Below are positions 8,424 to 17,263 of a stretch of 64,000 nt of DNA, piece by piece. Where the stretch lies: contig JAWLCL010000019.1 of the NCBI GenBank assembly GCA_041687255.1, positions 1-64,000 on the forward strand, read 5' to 3'. This DNA comes from Mariniphaga sp041687255. GTDB lineage: Bacteria > Bacteroidota > Bacteroidia > Bacteroidales > Prolixibacteraceae. The notes under the pieces are model-generated. The model was not told the origin of the DNA, did not search any database, and worked only from the letters and a program-made list of their open reading frames with translations. The first letter of the stretch is position 1. Every line of letters starts with the position of its first letter. Made by a program: the position numbers and the translations under genes.

Positions 8424-8786
8424 ATGAATAATAACTTAGAAAGTACAGAAAATATAAAAAATGCAATTCTTGAAGGAATTCGTAAAATAAAAGGAAAGGA
8501 ATTAACAATAATCGATTTAAATACAATTCATTATACAGAATGTGGTTACTTTGTTATATGTCACGGCAGTTCCACTACTCATGTGAGTGCAATAGCACAA
8601 TCGGTAGAAGATACGGTAAAGCAGGAAACAGGAATAAATGCGTGGCATACTGAGGGCTATAAAAACTCAACATGGATTCTGCTTGATTTTGGTGAAATTG
8701 TGGTGCATGTTTTTCATGAACAGACCCGGACCTTTTACAACCTTGAGGATTTGTGGGCCGATGCTAAAATAACAAAGACTGAATAA
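8424..8786 (+). CDS. rsfS: Ribosome silencing factor RsfS
   Basis: RsfS (Iojap/YbeB family) binds ribosomal protein L14 and blocks subunit joining when nutrients are short. The 120-residue length fits the family. Typical segments are KGKELTIIDLNTIHYTECGY, followed by FVICHGSSTTHVSAIAQSV and then W-H-x-EGYKNSTWILLDFGEIVVHVF near the C-terminus, which is the strongest family signature. It is the first gene of a run with ftsH, which starts 16 bases after its stop. This rsfS-ftsH order is common in Bacteroidota. Confidence 0.95.
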   Translation: MNNNLESTENIKNAILEGIRKIKGKELTIIDLNTIHYTECGYFVICHGSSTTHVSAIAQSVEDTVKQETGINAWHTEGYKNSTWILLDFGEIVVHVFHEQTRTFYNLEDLWADAKITKTE

Positions 8787-8802
8787 GAAACAAAAAATAC
8801 TA

Positions 8803-10881
8803 ATGATAGAAAAAAACAACAATAAAAATCCAATTCCACCACCCAACCAATTTAACCGGGGTGGGAAACGAAATGATCCGAAAAAACCCAAGGGTCCTAA
8901 ATTCAATGCTTATTGGATTTACGGGCTTATTGCTTTAATTTTCATTGCTGTCCAGTACTATCTGAGCAGCAGCAGCGGTCCGGTTGAAACCAACTGGAGT
9001 GAGGTGAAATCAACCATGCTGGCCAATAATGACATTGAACGCATTGTGGTTGTAAATGATAAGAAGGCGAATATCTATCTGAAACAAAACAGCCTTGAAA
9101 AATATGAAACCGAGTTTGAAAACGAATTTACCAAACCGGCGGAAGAAGGCCCTCATTTCACCTTTACCATTGGCTCGGTAGAGACTTTTGAACGCAACCT
9201 GCGGGAAGCACAGGCAGATACAGGCGCAGAAGTGCTACCCGAATACAAGGAGGAACGCAACTGGGCAGGTGAGATATTATGGACCATTGGCCCGTTTGCA
9301 CTTATAATTATTCTGTGGCTCTGGATTTTCCGGAGGATGAGTCGTGGAGCAGCCGGAGGTTCAGGTGGTATTTTCAATGTTGGGAAGTCGCAGGCAAAAA
9401 TATTTGACAAAGATCAACGGGTTACTTCTTCATTTAAGGATGTTGCCGGTTTGGCTGAAGCAAAACAGGAGGTGGAGGAAATCGTTGAATTTTTAAAAAG
9501 CCCGTCGAAGTTCACAAAGCTTGGAGGAAAAATTCCTAAGGGAGCCTTACTTGTCGGCCCTCCCGGAACCGGTAAAACCCTCTTGGCCAAAGCAGTAGCC
9601 GGCGAGGCAGAAGTACCGTTTTTTTCAATGTCAGGCTCCGATTTTGTGGAGATGTTTGTTGGTGTAGGCGCCTCACGTGTGCGTGACCTTTTCAAACAGG
9701 CGAAAGAAAAAGCGCCATGCATAGTTTTTATCGATGAGATTGATGCCATCGGTCGTGCCCGTGGTAAGAATCCTAATTTTGGTTCGAACGATGAGCGTGA
9801 AAATACGCTTAACCAGCTTCTTACCGAGATGGATGGATTTGACACTAACAGCGGGGTAATTATCCTTGCTGCCACCAACAGGGCCGATGTACTTGACCGC
9901 GCGCTGATGAGGGCAGGACGTTTTGACAGGCAAATCCATGTTGAGCTGCCCGACCTTCAGGAAAGAGCCGAGATTTTCAAGGTGCATTTGCGACCGTTAA
10001 AGCTGAATGAAGATGTTAGGGTAGAATTTCTGGCCAAACAAACTCCCGGGTTCTCGGGTGCCGACATTGCAAATGTTTGCAATGAAGCCGCGCTGATAGC
10101 TGCAAGAAAGAACCGTGAAACAGTTACAAGGCAGGATTTCCTGGATGCCGTTGACCGGATAATCGGAGGGTTAGAGAAAAAGAATAAAATTATTTCCAAG
10201 GAAGAGAAAAAAACAATTGCCTTCCATGAAGCAGGTCATGCCACCATAAGCTGGTTATTGGAATATGCACATCCGCTTGTGAAAGTGACCATTGTTCCCC
10301 GCGGTAAAGCCCTTGGGGCTGCATGGTATTTGCCTGAAGAACGGTCAATAACAACAAAAGACCAGCTTCTGGATGAAATGTGTTCAGCACTTGGTGGCAG
10401 GGCTGCCGAAGAACTTACCTTTAAAAGGGTTTCTTCAGGAGCACAAAACGATTTGGAAAAAATTACCAAACAGGCATATGCCATGGTAAGCTACTTTGGA
10501 ATGAGCGAAAAGGTTGGAAACGTAAGCTTTTACGATTCAACAGGTCAGTCCGATTATACTTTCTCAAAACCGTACAGTGAGAAAACTGCAGAATTGATCG
10601 ACGAGGAAGTGAAAAGCCTTATTGATGAGCAGTATGTACGTGCTAAACAAATTCTTTCCGAACATGCTGAAGGACATCGAAAACTTGCAGAACTGCTGCT
10701 CGACCGGGAAGTAATATTCAGTGAAGACCTTGAAGCAATTTTTGGCAAACGCCATTGGGACAAGGAAAAGCTGGTTGAAGTGGAAAATATTGACGAGGTA
10801 AAAAAACAGGAGGCTTCAGAAGATAATTCAAAAGATTCCGGAGATAACAGCAGTTCAGCCGGGCAAAGCATTTCAGCTTAG
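8803..10881 (+). CDS. ftsH: ATP-dependent zinc metalloprotease FtsH
   Basis: FtsH is a membrane-anchored AAA+ protease that degrades misfolded and regulatory membrane and cytosolic proteins. The 692-residue protein has a transmembrane helix near residues 37-53, a periplasmic domain, a second helix near 155-173, the AAA module with Walker A GPPGTGKT at 252-259, Walker B IVFIDEIDAIG, the SRH region and the zinc protease motif HEAGH at 475-479. The N-terminus has a Pro/Asn/Lys-rich extension, and the tail after about 665 is acidic and low-complexity. DUF2007 follows 19 bases downstream, and cdsA and the phospholipid genes lie beyond, which fits a role in membrane quality control. Confidence 0.97.
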   Translation: MIEKNNNKNPIPPPNQFNRGGKRNDPKKPKGPKFNAYWIYGLIALIFIAVQYYLSSSSGPVETNWSEVKSTMLANNDIERIVVVNDKKANIYLKQNSLEKYETEFENEFTKPAEEGPHFTFTIGSVETFERNLREAQADTGAEVLPEYKEERNWAGEILWTIGPFALIIILWLWIFRRMSRGAAGGSGGIFNVGKSQAKIFDKDQRVTSSFKDVAGLAEAKQEVEEIVEFLKSPSKFTKLGGKIPKGALLVGPPGTGKTLLAKAVAGEAEVPFFSMSGSDFVEMFVGVGASRVRDLFKQAKEKAPCIVFIDEIDAIGRARGKNPNFGSNDERENTLNQLLTEMDGFDTNSGVIILAATNRADVLDRALMRAGRFDRQIHVELPDLQERAEIFKVHLRPLKLNEDVRVEFLAKQTPGFSGADIANVCNEAALIAARKNRETVTRQDFLDAVDRIIGGLEKKNKIISKEEKKTIAFHEAGHATISWLLEYAHPLVKVTIVPRGKALGAAWYLPEERSITTKDQLLDEMCSALGGRAAEELTFKRVSSGAQNDLEKITKQAYAMVSYFGMSEKVGNVSFYDSTGQSDYTFSKPYSEKTAELIDEEVKSLIDEQYVRAKQILSEHAEGHRKLAELLLDREVIFSEDLEAIFGKRHWDKEKLVEVENIDEVKKQEASEDNSKDSGDNSSSAGQSISA

Positions 10882-10900
10882 ATTTTGAAATTTTGTTAAA

Positions 10901-11107
10901 ATGGAAAAAGGTTGGGTGGAAATATTTTTGACTGCACATGAATACAAAGCCACAATGGCCTTGGATATTCTTGAAAATGCAGGCATAAAGGCAGTGCTTA
11001 TGAACCAACATGACAGTGCCTATAAAACGTTTGGCGAATATGTGGTTTATGTAGAGCAGCAGAATGAAGCACCGGCACGGGAACTACTTAAAGATCTGAA
11101 GCATTGA
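10901..11107 (+). CDS. DUF2007-type small protein
   Basis: This 68-residue protein matches the pattern of the DUF2007 'putative signal transducing protein' family: an N-terminal strand (VEIFLTAHEYKATMALDILENAGI), then a strand with NQHDSAY and GEYVVYVEQQNEAPARELL. The fold is a small ferredoxin-like domain, and its function is not known. It sits between ftsH and cdsA. Its TGA stop overlaps the TTG start of cdsA (TTGA), which implies translational coupling and co-expression with phospholipid synthesis. Confidence 0.85.
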   Translation: MEKGWVEIFLTAHEYKATMALDILENAGIKAVLMNQHDSAYKTFGEYVVYVEQQNEAPARELLKDLKH

Positions 11108-11931
11108 AAGAAATAAGAAGGCGATCGCTTACCGGAATCGTTTATATCCTGTTGATGCTTGGGGGAGCAGCATTTCATCCGGTTATTTTTGCCATTGTAT
11201 TTGGCACATTTTTGTACTTCACTCAGCTTGAATTTTATAAACTGGTGGAAAAGGCCGGAAGCAAGCCCAGAAAAAATATTGGTCTGGGCCTTGGTATTTT
11301 CTTTTTTCTGATCTGCTTTGGAATGGTAAACAGCCTGTTACCTGTTAAGTCATACCTTATCTTTGTTCCGGCCCTTACCTTTTTATTGTTGTTTGAAGCA
11401 TTCAGCGACCGTTCAGGAATTTTGCAGAACAGTGCCATTACCTTTACCGGGTTTGTTTATGTTGCCATTCCTTTTAGCTTGCTGCATTTTATTGTTCATC
11501 CGGGTTATCCAAATTATCCCGTTTTTAATTCCAACATACTGATAGGCGTTTTTCTAATTGTTTGGATCTATGATTCAATGGCCTATCTGGCAGGTTCGAA
11601 ATTTGGGAAGCATAAACTAAACAAAAAGATTTCGCCTAACAAATCATGGGAGGGATGCATCGGAGGAACTTTCGGTGCATTACTGATGGGAACGCTCAAT
11701 TCATACATGTTCCCGCAGCCTTCGCTGTTCGATTGGTTGGTTATTTCGATACTTGTAATTATTTTTGGAACACTTGGCGATTTGTTTGAATCAATTATTA
11801 AAAGAAGGCTAAAAGTGAAGGATTCGGGTACAATGCTGCCCGGCCATGGTGGTCTGCTTGACCGGTTCGACAGCTTGTTGTTTGTTATTCCGGTAGTTTA
11901 TGTCTGGCTGAATTTTTCCGGAAACGTTTAG
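11104..11931 (+). CDS. cdsA: Phosphatidate cytidylyltransferase
   Basis: This enzyme makes CDP-diacylglycerol from CTP and phosphatidic acid in the inner membrane. The 275-residue protein has about eight hydrophobic helices and the family signature near the C-terminus, ESIIKRRLKVKDSGTMLP followed by GHGGLLDRFDSL, with the conserved K-D and D-R-x-D-S residues. The start is a TTG at 11104 overlapping the upstream stop; the next in-frame ATG would remove the first helix. Psd and pssA, which use downstream products of the same pathway, follow after about 260 bases. Confidence 0.94.
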   Translation: MKEIRRRSLTGIVYILLMLGGAAFHPVIFAIVFGTFLYFTQLEFYKLVEKAGSKPRKNIGLGLGIFFFLICFGMVNSLLPVKSYLIFVPALTFLLLFEAFSDRSGILQNSAITFTGFVYVAIPFSLLHFIVHPGYPNYPVFNSNILIGVFLIVWIYDSMAYLAGSKFGKHKLNKKISPNKSWEGCIGGTFGALLMGTLNSYMFPQPSLFDWLVISILVIIFGTLGDLFESIIKRRLKVKDSGTMLPGHGGLLDRFDSLLFVIPVVYVWLNFSGNV

Positions 11932-12192
11932 TAACAACTGTGCCGGGAGGTTCAATATGTTCAGGAATTACTGATGATACATTTCTTAACTGAAAATTTT
12001 TACCTGAAAAAGAAGAAGAAAAAAAAAGGGAATAAAAAAGAATTGCTGAAATAAATATTTGGAAGTTATAAAAGAAATGAGTGTGAACATTATATTGTAC
12101 GAATCGCTGATGATTAAAACTCACATGCGAATTTCATGTCTGCTGCGACAGGCAGGCATATGATACATTTAAAAACAAAATTATATAATCAA

Positions 12193-12849
12193 ATGAAAAT
12201 ACATAGAGAAGGAAAAAAAGTAATTCCAGTGGCATTTTTTGTTCTTGCTGTAATTGCTGCCATTATATACATTGTACTTAAAGATTACATGATATTTTAT
12301 TTTCTGATGGCAGGCATTTTGATCCTGGCAGGCCTGATAGTTTATTTTTTCAGAGAACCCTTAAGAGAAATACAGATAAACGACAATCATATTCTGGCTC
12401 CTGCTGATGGGCAGGTAGTTGAAATCATGAAAGTTCATGAAAAAGAATACTTTAAAGACGAGCGCTTACAGGTATCCATATTCATGTCGCCATTAAACGT
12501 CCATCAAAACCGTGCACCTGTAGGCGGAAAAATAGTCTATAGCCGTCATAAGCGCGGGGTCTATTATCCTGCCTTTGTAAAGAAGTCATCAGAAAAGAAT
12601 GAAAGATGGTCAACTGTATTTAAAATGCCCAATGGAGTTGAAATAATGGCCCGGCAGATTGCAGGAACAGTTGCTCAGCGCATTGTTAATTATAAGGAGA
12701 CCGGAGACAAAATAGAACAGGGACAGGAGTACGGTTTCATCAGGTTTGGCTCGCGTGTCGACCTGTTTATGCCTGCTGACACACAGGTTAAGGCAGAAAA
12801 CCATTCCAAAACCATTGGAGGAAAAACCATAGTGGCCACTTTTAAATAA
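12193..12849 (+). CDS. psd: Phosphatidylserine decarboxylase (short type)
   Basis: This pyruvoyl enzyme converts phosphatidylserine to phosphatidylethanolamine. From the ATG at 12193 the protein is 218 residues, typical of the short class II type. Two hydrophobic helices lie at the N-terminus (about 10-55), followed by LAPADGQVVEI, MSPLNVHQNRAPVGG with the catalytic His, and the self-cleavage site FGSRVDLF with G186-S187, where Ser becomes the pyruvoyl group. An ATG at 12136 also opens the frame but adds residues outside the family. Psd ends 7 bases before pssA, so substrate-making and substrate-using enzymes are co-transcribed. Confidence 0.93.
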   Translation: MKIHREGKKVIPVAFFVLAVIAAIIYIVLKDYMIFYFLMAGILILAGLIVYFFREPLREIQINDNHILAPADGQVVEIMKVHEKEYFKDERLQVSIFMSPLNVHQNRAPVGGKIVYSRHKRGVYYPAFVKKSSEKNERWSTVFKMPNGVEIMARQIAGTVAQRIVNYKETGDKIEQGQEYGFIRFGSRVDLFMPADTQVKAENHSKTIGGKTIVATFK

Positions 12850-12856
12850 TTCTGCA

Positions 12857-13603
12857 ATGAGGAAGTTGCTGAGGCATATTCCAAATCTAATTACGTCACT
12901 GAACCTGGTATCGGGCTCATTGGCAGTGATATTTGCAATTGACGGACACCTTACCTGGGCTGGAATTTTTATCAGCCTGGCAGCTGTACTCGATTTCCTT
13001 GATGGAGTGGCTGCCCGGCTCTTAAATGCATATTCCGAGATGGGTAAAGAATTGGACTCACTTGCCGATATGGTTTCATTCGGGCTGGCTCCCGGAGCCA
13101 TTTTGTTTACTTTACTTGAATTTTCGCTGTTTGGAAACAATCAACCCATTTGGAACATCTCTGCTCAGTGGTATGAATGGATAATATTATTTTCTGCTTT
13201 AATCATGCCGGTAATGAGCGCCCTGAGGCTTGCCAGATTTAATGTAAAGCAGTCGGATGAAACCTACTTTACAGGATTGCCAACGCCATCAAACGGACTG
13301 TTTTGGGCTTCCCTGGGCCTGATGCTTGAAATTCCGCAATACCAGGGGCTGCTAAAAATACTCTATTCAACTCATACACTCCTGCTCCTTGGAATTTTCA
13401 CATCAGGCATGCTTGTTATCAGCCTGCCCATGTTTTCCCTGAAGTTTAAAAATCTGAATGTAAGGGAAAACTGGTACCGATACCTGTTTTTGATTTTAGC
13501 TGTATTTTTATTGGCTGCATTCCATGTTTACGGACTGGCAGCTACCATCCTTCTCTACATTCTGCTTAATATGGTTTTCTACCTTGCCGGGATCCGATAT
13601 TGA
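12857..13603 (+). CDS. pssA: CDP-diacylglycerol--serine O-phosphatidyltransferase
   Basis: This is an integral membrane CDP-alcohol phosphatidyltransferase that makes phosphatidylserine from CDP-diacylglycerol and serine. The 248-residue protein carries the family signature DGVAARLLNAYSEMGKELDS (D-G-x2-A-R-x8-G-x3-D, followed by LAD for the last Asp) near residues 50-70. About seven hydrophobic segments follow. It is the last gene of the cdsA-psd-pssA set, which supplies the substrate for Psd. A long imperfect inverted repeat follows at 13696-13777, before the convergent PurF-like gene. Confidence 0.94.
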   Translation: MRKLLRHIPNLITSLNLVSGSLAVIFAIDGHLTWAGIFISLAAVLDFLDGVAARLLNAYSEMGKELDSLADMVSFGLAPGAILFTLLEFSLFGNNQPIWNISAQWYEWIILFSALIMPVMSALRLARFNVKQSDETYFTGLPTPSNGLFWASLGLMLEIPQYQGLLKILYSTHTLLLLGIFTSGMLVISLPMFSLKFKNLNVRENWYRYLFLILAVFLLAAFHVYGLAATILLYILLNMVFYLAGIRY

Positions 13604-13695
13604 AATCCCCGTTGCTTGTAAGAAATTGATTTAAATTCAACAGCTGACTTTAAAGTTATTGGTAATTATTCGGAGAAAAATTCCCATATAAAAAA

Positions 13696-13777
13696 GCCTC
13701 TGAAAAACGAAAGCTAATTTTTTCCCGAAGGAAAGATAATAATACGCCATGACAAACTTTCTTTCATTTTCAGAGGC
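13696..13777. other. Long inverted repeat between convergent genes
   Basis: GCCTCTGAAAA at 13696-13706 pairs perfectly with TTTTCAGAGGC at 13767-13777. The pairing continues with one mismatch/bulge into acgaaag and ctttcat, leaving a loop of roughly 45 bases. The arms are flanked by A/T runs on both sides, so it could act as a bidirectional terminator for pssA and the PurF-like gene. The loop is much longer than in a normal intrinsic terminator, so a small structured RNA is another possibility. Confidence 0.6.
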
Positions 13778-13828
13778 ATAATTTAAAACACCCAATGCCT
13801 GAAAATGTTTTGGTTGACTAAAGAAAAA

Positions 13829-15727
13829 CTAATAGGCGCGCTTGTTTCTACCTTCCACGTAATTAATAAAGGATGAATTTACTACCTTGTTTCCTCCGGG
13901 TGTAGGATAATTTCCGGTAAAATACCAGTCACCGGTATCATTAGGACAAGCAACATGAAGATTTTCAACTGACTGATATACAATTTCCACTTCCGACATG
14001 CACTCATCAGGCTTTAAAAGCTCTGCTATCTTAGCGGAAACCTGTTCCGGTGTAAAAGGACGGTATATTTCGCGTACGTAATTTACTATTTCCTCCTTTG
14101 GAAGATTTTCCTGCTCCTTGCATTTTGAGTACACATCAGTGATTACATGCTCCATCTTATGTTGTTTCAGAAGCTCTATGGCAGCATTAAAAGCAATGAA
14201 ATTGTCGAGCCGTGCCATATCAATTCCATAGCAGTCGGGATAACGGATTTGCGGCGCTGAAGATACCACTATAATTTTCCTGGGCAGTAGCCTTCCAAGA
14301 ATCCGCAATATACTGTTTTTTAGTGTGGTTCCCCTGACAATAGAATCATCAATAACAACAAGAGTATCTACATGATTTTTAACAACACCGTAAGTAACGT
14401 CATATACGTGCGCCACCAAATCATCACGGCTGGCATCATCTGTTATGAAGGTACGTAGTTTGGCATCTTTAATGGCTATCTTTTCAATTCGTGGTTCAAG
14501 GGAAATAATCTCCTTAATTTCATCATTCGTTAAGGAACCGTTCTTTTCTCTCAGCTGATTAATTTTCCAGTCAACAAGGTAATTGCGAACACCTTCCATC
14601 ATCCCATAAAAGGCGGTTTCAGATGTATTGGGTATATAGGAGAATACGGTATCTGTAAAATTATAATCAACTGCTTTCAAAATAGCCGGACTAAGCAATC
14701 TTCCAAGCTCCTTCCGTTCATGGTATATGCTTCTGTCGCTGCCCCGGGAAAAATAAATTCTTTCGAATGAACACGATTTTCTCTTATGGGGAACTCGTAT
14801 CAGCTGACTGCTGACATGTCCTTTTTTCTTAATAATTAATGCTTCACCGGGATTCACTTCATGCACTTTTTCCCAGCCGACATTCATGACCGTTTGAATC
14901 ACGGGGCGTTCGGAAGCCACCACTACTATTTCCTCATCGTGATAGTAATGTGCAGGTCGTATTCCCCACGGGTCACGCATAATAAAGGCATCGCCGTGAC
15001 CAATCAGACCGGCCATGGCATATCCGCCGTCCCAGTCTTTGGTAGCCCGTTCCAGAATATTTTGTATATCCAGGTTTTCTTCAATCAATGGCGAGATTTC
15101 ATTGTTGCCGTATCCTTCATTTTTATATTTTCTGAACAGCATCTGGTTTTCTTCATCCAAAAAATGCCCAACCTTTTCAAGTGCAGTCACTGTATCGGAA
15201 TATGCCTTGGGATGCTGCCCCAAATCAACCAGGACTTTAAAAAGTTCCTCGGTATTTGTAAGATTGAAGTTTCCGGCTAGCACAAGGTTTCTCGACTTCC
15301 AGTTGTTCTGGCGCATTACAGGATGCACAAACTCGATGCTGTTTTTCCCGAAAGTACCGTATCGAAGATGCCCCAGGTACAATTCCCCTGCAAATGGATA
15401 ATTTTCGTAAGCCCAGTCGCAGTCTTCCACATCGGCCCCTTTGCGGATTGCTTTTTTCAGGGGCTTGTTTACATGGTCAAAAACATCGATAATGGGATTC
15501 TGAGCGACCGACCGGTAACGGTTCATATAAGTACTTCCCGGCTTAAGATGGTCCTTGACACATACCATACCTGCACCATCCTGCCCCCGGTTATGCTGTT
15601 TTTCCATTAAAAGGTAAAGCTTGTTCAGCCCGTATCTCCAGGTTCCGTACTTTTCCTTGTAATACGATAAAGGTTTGAGTAAACGGATTAAGGCTATACC
15701 GCATTCGTGCTTTATAGGATCGCTCAT
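13829..15727 (-). CDS. PurF-like amidophosphoribosyltransferase (long form)
   Basis: This 632-residue class II glutamine amidotransferase is fused to a phosphoribosyltransferase domain. A short propeptide (MSDPIKHE) precedes the predicted catalytic Cys9 in CGIALI. NRGQDGAGMV and GHLRYGTFG belong to the glutaminase domain, and the PRPP motif VVIDDSIVRGTT lies near residue 460. It is considerably longer than the usual ~470-residue PurF because of insertions in both domains. Bacteroidota often carry such a long paralogue beside a canonical PurF, so it may make phosphoribosylamine or do something related. Its ATG overlaps the stop of the upstream SPOR gene (ATGA). Confidence 0.85.
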   Translation of the reverse strand: MSDPIKHECGIALIRLLKPLSYYKEKYGTWRYGLNKLYLLMEKQHNRGQDGAGMVCVKDHLKPGSTYMNRYRSVAQNPIIDVFDHVNKPLKKAIRKGADVEDCDWAYENYPFAGELYLGHLRYGTFGKNSIEFVHPVMRQNNWKSRNLVLAGNFNLTNTEELFKVLVDLGQHPKAYSDTVTALEKVGHFLDEENQMLFRKYKNEGYGNNEISPLIEENLDIQNILERATKDWDGGYAMAGLIGHGDAFIMRDPWGIRPAHYYHDEEIVVVASERPVIQTVMNVGWEKVHEVNPGEALIIKKKGHVSSQLIRVPHKRKSCSFERIYFSRGSDRSIYHERKELGRLLSPAILKAVDYNFTDTVFSYIPNTSETAFYGMMEGVRNYLVDWKINQLREKNGSLTNDEIKEIISLEPRIEKIAIKDAKLRTFITDDASRDDLVAHVYDVTYGVVKNHVDTLVVIDDSIVRGTTLKNSILRILGRLLPRKIIVVSSAPQIRYPDCYGIDMARLDNFIAFNAAIELLKQHKMEHVITDVYSKCKEQENLPKEEIVNYVREIYRPFTPEQVSAKIAELLKPDECMSEVEIVYQSVENLHVACPNDTGDWYFTGNYPTPGGNKVVNSSFINYVEGRNKRAY

Positions 15728-16209
15728 ATTTCTTCTGGTTTCAGCAATGGAAAATCAATAATGTCCGGAACAATGAAAGCCCCTGGATAATCTTTTTGAA
15801 TGTGTTTATACAGCTTTAGTGCTTCATTTTTGGTTCTGAAATCCCCTACCCTTACTCTAAACGTGGGTGCAGTGTATTTTATATGAACGTTATAATCGCC
15901 ATACTTCGACAGAAACTCCTTTTTCTTTTGAAAAGCCTGTTCCCTGGCACTGGAAGCTGCACTGAAAAATATTTCAACCCTGAAACCTGAAATGCCATCC
16001 CTTTTCATGTTGTTTCCGATGTGCCATTTCAACATATTTTCCAGGCGGGGATCCTGGTTAACGTTTAAATTTTCAAGGATATTCAAAGAATCGACGGGAA
16101 AAACCTCATCAGGATTTTCCGGCGTACCGGGAAACACAACTTGTGCATTAAGCAGTTGGCAAGAAAAAAGCCCGGCAAAGATTAAAATCAGAAACCTCAT
16201 TATAATCAT
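15724..16209 (-). CDS. Exported SPOR-domain protein
   Basis: This protein of about 161 residues has a hydrophobic signal sequence (MRFLILIFAGLFSCQLLNAQ) and a C-terminal SPOR-like domain (about 80-160; strands FRVEIFFSA and FRVRVGDFRTKNEALKLY). SPOR domains bind denuded peptidoglycan glycan strands, often at the division site. In-frame ATGs lie at 16209 and 16200, and the frame also opens at a TTG further up. The stop overlaps the start of the PurF-like gene by 4 bases, an odd pairing of an envelope protein with a purine-type enzyme. Confidence 0.83.
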   Translation of the reverse strand: MIIMRFLILIFAGLFSCQLLNAQVVFPGTPENPDEVFPVDSLNILENLNVNQDPRLENMLKWHIGNNMKRDGISGFRVEIFFSAASSAREQAFQKKKEFLSKYGDYNVHIKYTAPTFRVRVGDFRTKNEALKLYKHIQKDYPGAFIVPDIIDFPLLKPEEI

Positions 16210-16305
16210 AAATTGAGGATGCAAATATAATTCAAATTACTATTAATCAAATAACGATTTATTTATTCCTCAATTGCCTTGCGCTGATATAACATTAAGA
16301 AAAAG

Positions 16306-17055
16306 TTACTCCTCTGAAAGTGCAGCTTCCAGTTCAGGTGTGATTTCCAGGTTATGATACACGTTCTGAACATCGTCATCCTCATCCAGTCTGTCAATAA
16401 GCCGAAGCACCTTTTTTGCCTCATCAACATCAAGGGTTACAGTTGTAACAGGGATACGCTGCAACTCCTGGCTTTCGGCTTCTATATCTATATCTTCCAG
16501 CTTTTTCGATATACTTCCAAAACTATCAAAGGGTGAAGTAACCTGAACAACGCCATCATTATCCTCTATTTCCTCAGCGCCTGCATCAATCATTTCAAGC
16601 TCAAACGAATCGGTTTGGGTTTTTTCGTTTACAGGTACTACAAAAACACCTTTTGTTTCAAACAGGAAAGCCACTGAACCATTTGTGGTCAAATGCCCTT
16701 CGTTTTTTGAAAATATTGAACGCACACTACCTACGGTGCGGTTATTATTGTCTGACAAACATTCCACAAATACTGCAACTCCCCCTGGGCCATAACCTTC
16801 GAAGGTCATTTCTTCAAAGCTGGCTGTATCTTTTTCTGCCTTATGGATTGCCCGTTCAATAACATCTTTCGACATGTTTTGTCCTTTGGCGTTTTGCACA
16901 GCAAGGCGCAACCGGGCGTTTGCATCCGTATCGCTTCCTCCTGTTTTTGCTGCAACAGTTATTTCTTTTGATAATTTGGAGAATATCTTTGAACGTTTGG
17001 CATCCAGTGCGCCTTTTTTTCTTTTGATGGTTGACCATTTACTGTGTCCCGACAT
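16306..17055 (-). CDS. YebC/PmpR family protein
   Basis: This 249-residue cytosolic protein carries full-length YebC/PmpR/TACO1 family features: MSGHSKWSTIKRKKGALDAK at the N-terminus, then FSKLSKEITVAAKTGG, EGYGPGGVAVFVECLSDNNN, and a C-terminal region rich in acidic residues. The family has been described as transcriptional regulators and, more recently, as ribosome-associated factors that ease translation of proline-rich stretches; which applies here is unknown. It lies about 96 bases upstream of the SPOR gene on the same strand. Confidence 0.95.
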   Translation of the reverse strand: MSGHSKWSTIKRKKGALDAKRSKIFSKLSKEITVAAKTGGSDTDANARLRLAVQNAKGQNMSKDVIERAIHKAEKDTASFEEMTFEGYGPGGVAVFVECLSDNNNRTVGSVRSIFSKNEGHLTTNGSVAFLFETKGVFVVPVNEKTQTDSFELEMIDAGAEEIEDNDGVVQVTSPFDSFGSISKKLEDIDIEAESQELQRIPVTTVTLDVDEAKKVLRLIDRLDEDDDVQNVYHNLEITPELEAALSEE

Positions 17056-17198
17056 AATAACAGTTTTACTTGTGAATTTTTAAATTTACAAATTTCAGCC
17101 GGAAAGAAAAAAGAACTATCCTTAACAATGCGATATCAGTAACAGGATAAAACATAACAGAATTTTGCCAAAATGAATTTCAATCTGAAAATTTCATG

Positions 17199-17206
17199 TA
17201 GTTTTG
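17199..17206 (+). promoter_or_regulatory. Bacteroidota -7 element upstream of the AhpD-like gene
   Basis: TAGTTTTG fits TAnnTTTG exactly, 57 bases before the ATG at 17264, in the divergent gap next to the YebC gene. The -33 element is not obvious. Confidence 0.42.
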
Positions 17207-17263
17207 TCCCCCATCTTTTACTACAAAAGTTAAGAATAAAATAATAACAGGCAGAGCAATAAA

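Noticed and set aside
9414..9878. A 154-residue antisense frame inside ftsH
   Set aside because: It is a shadow of the strongly supported FtsH AAA domain on the other strand.
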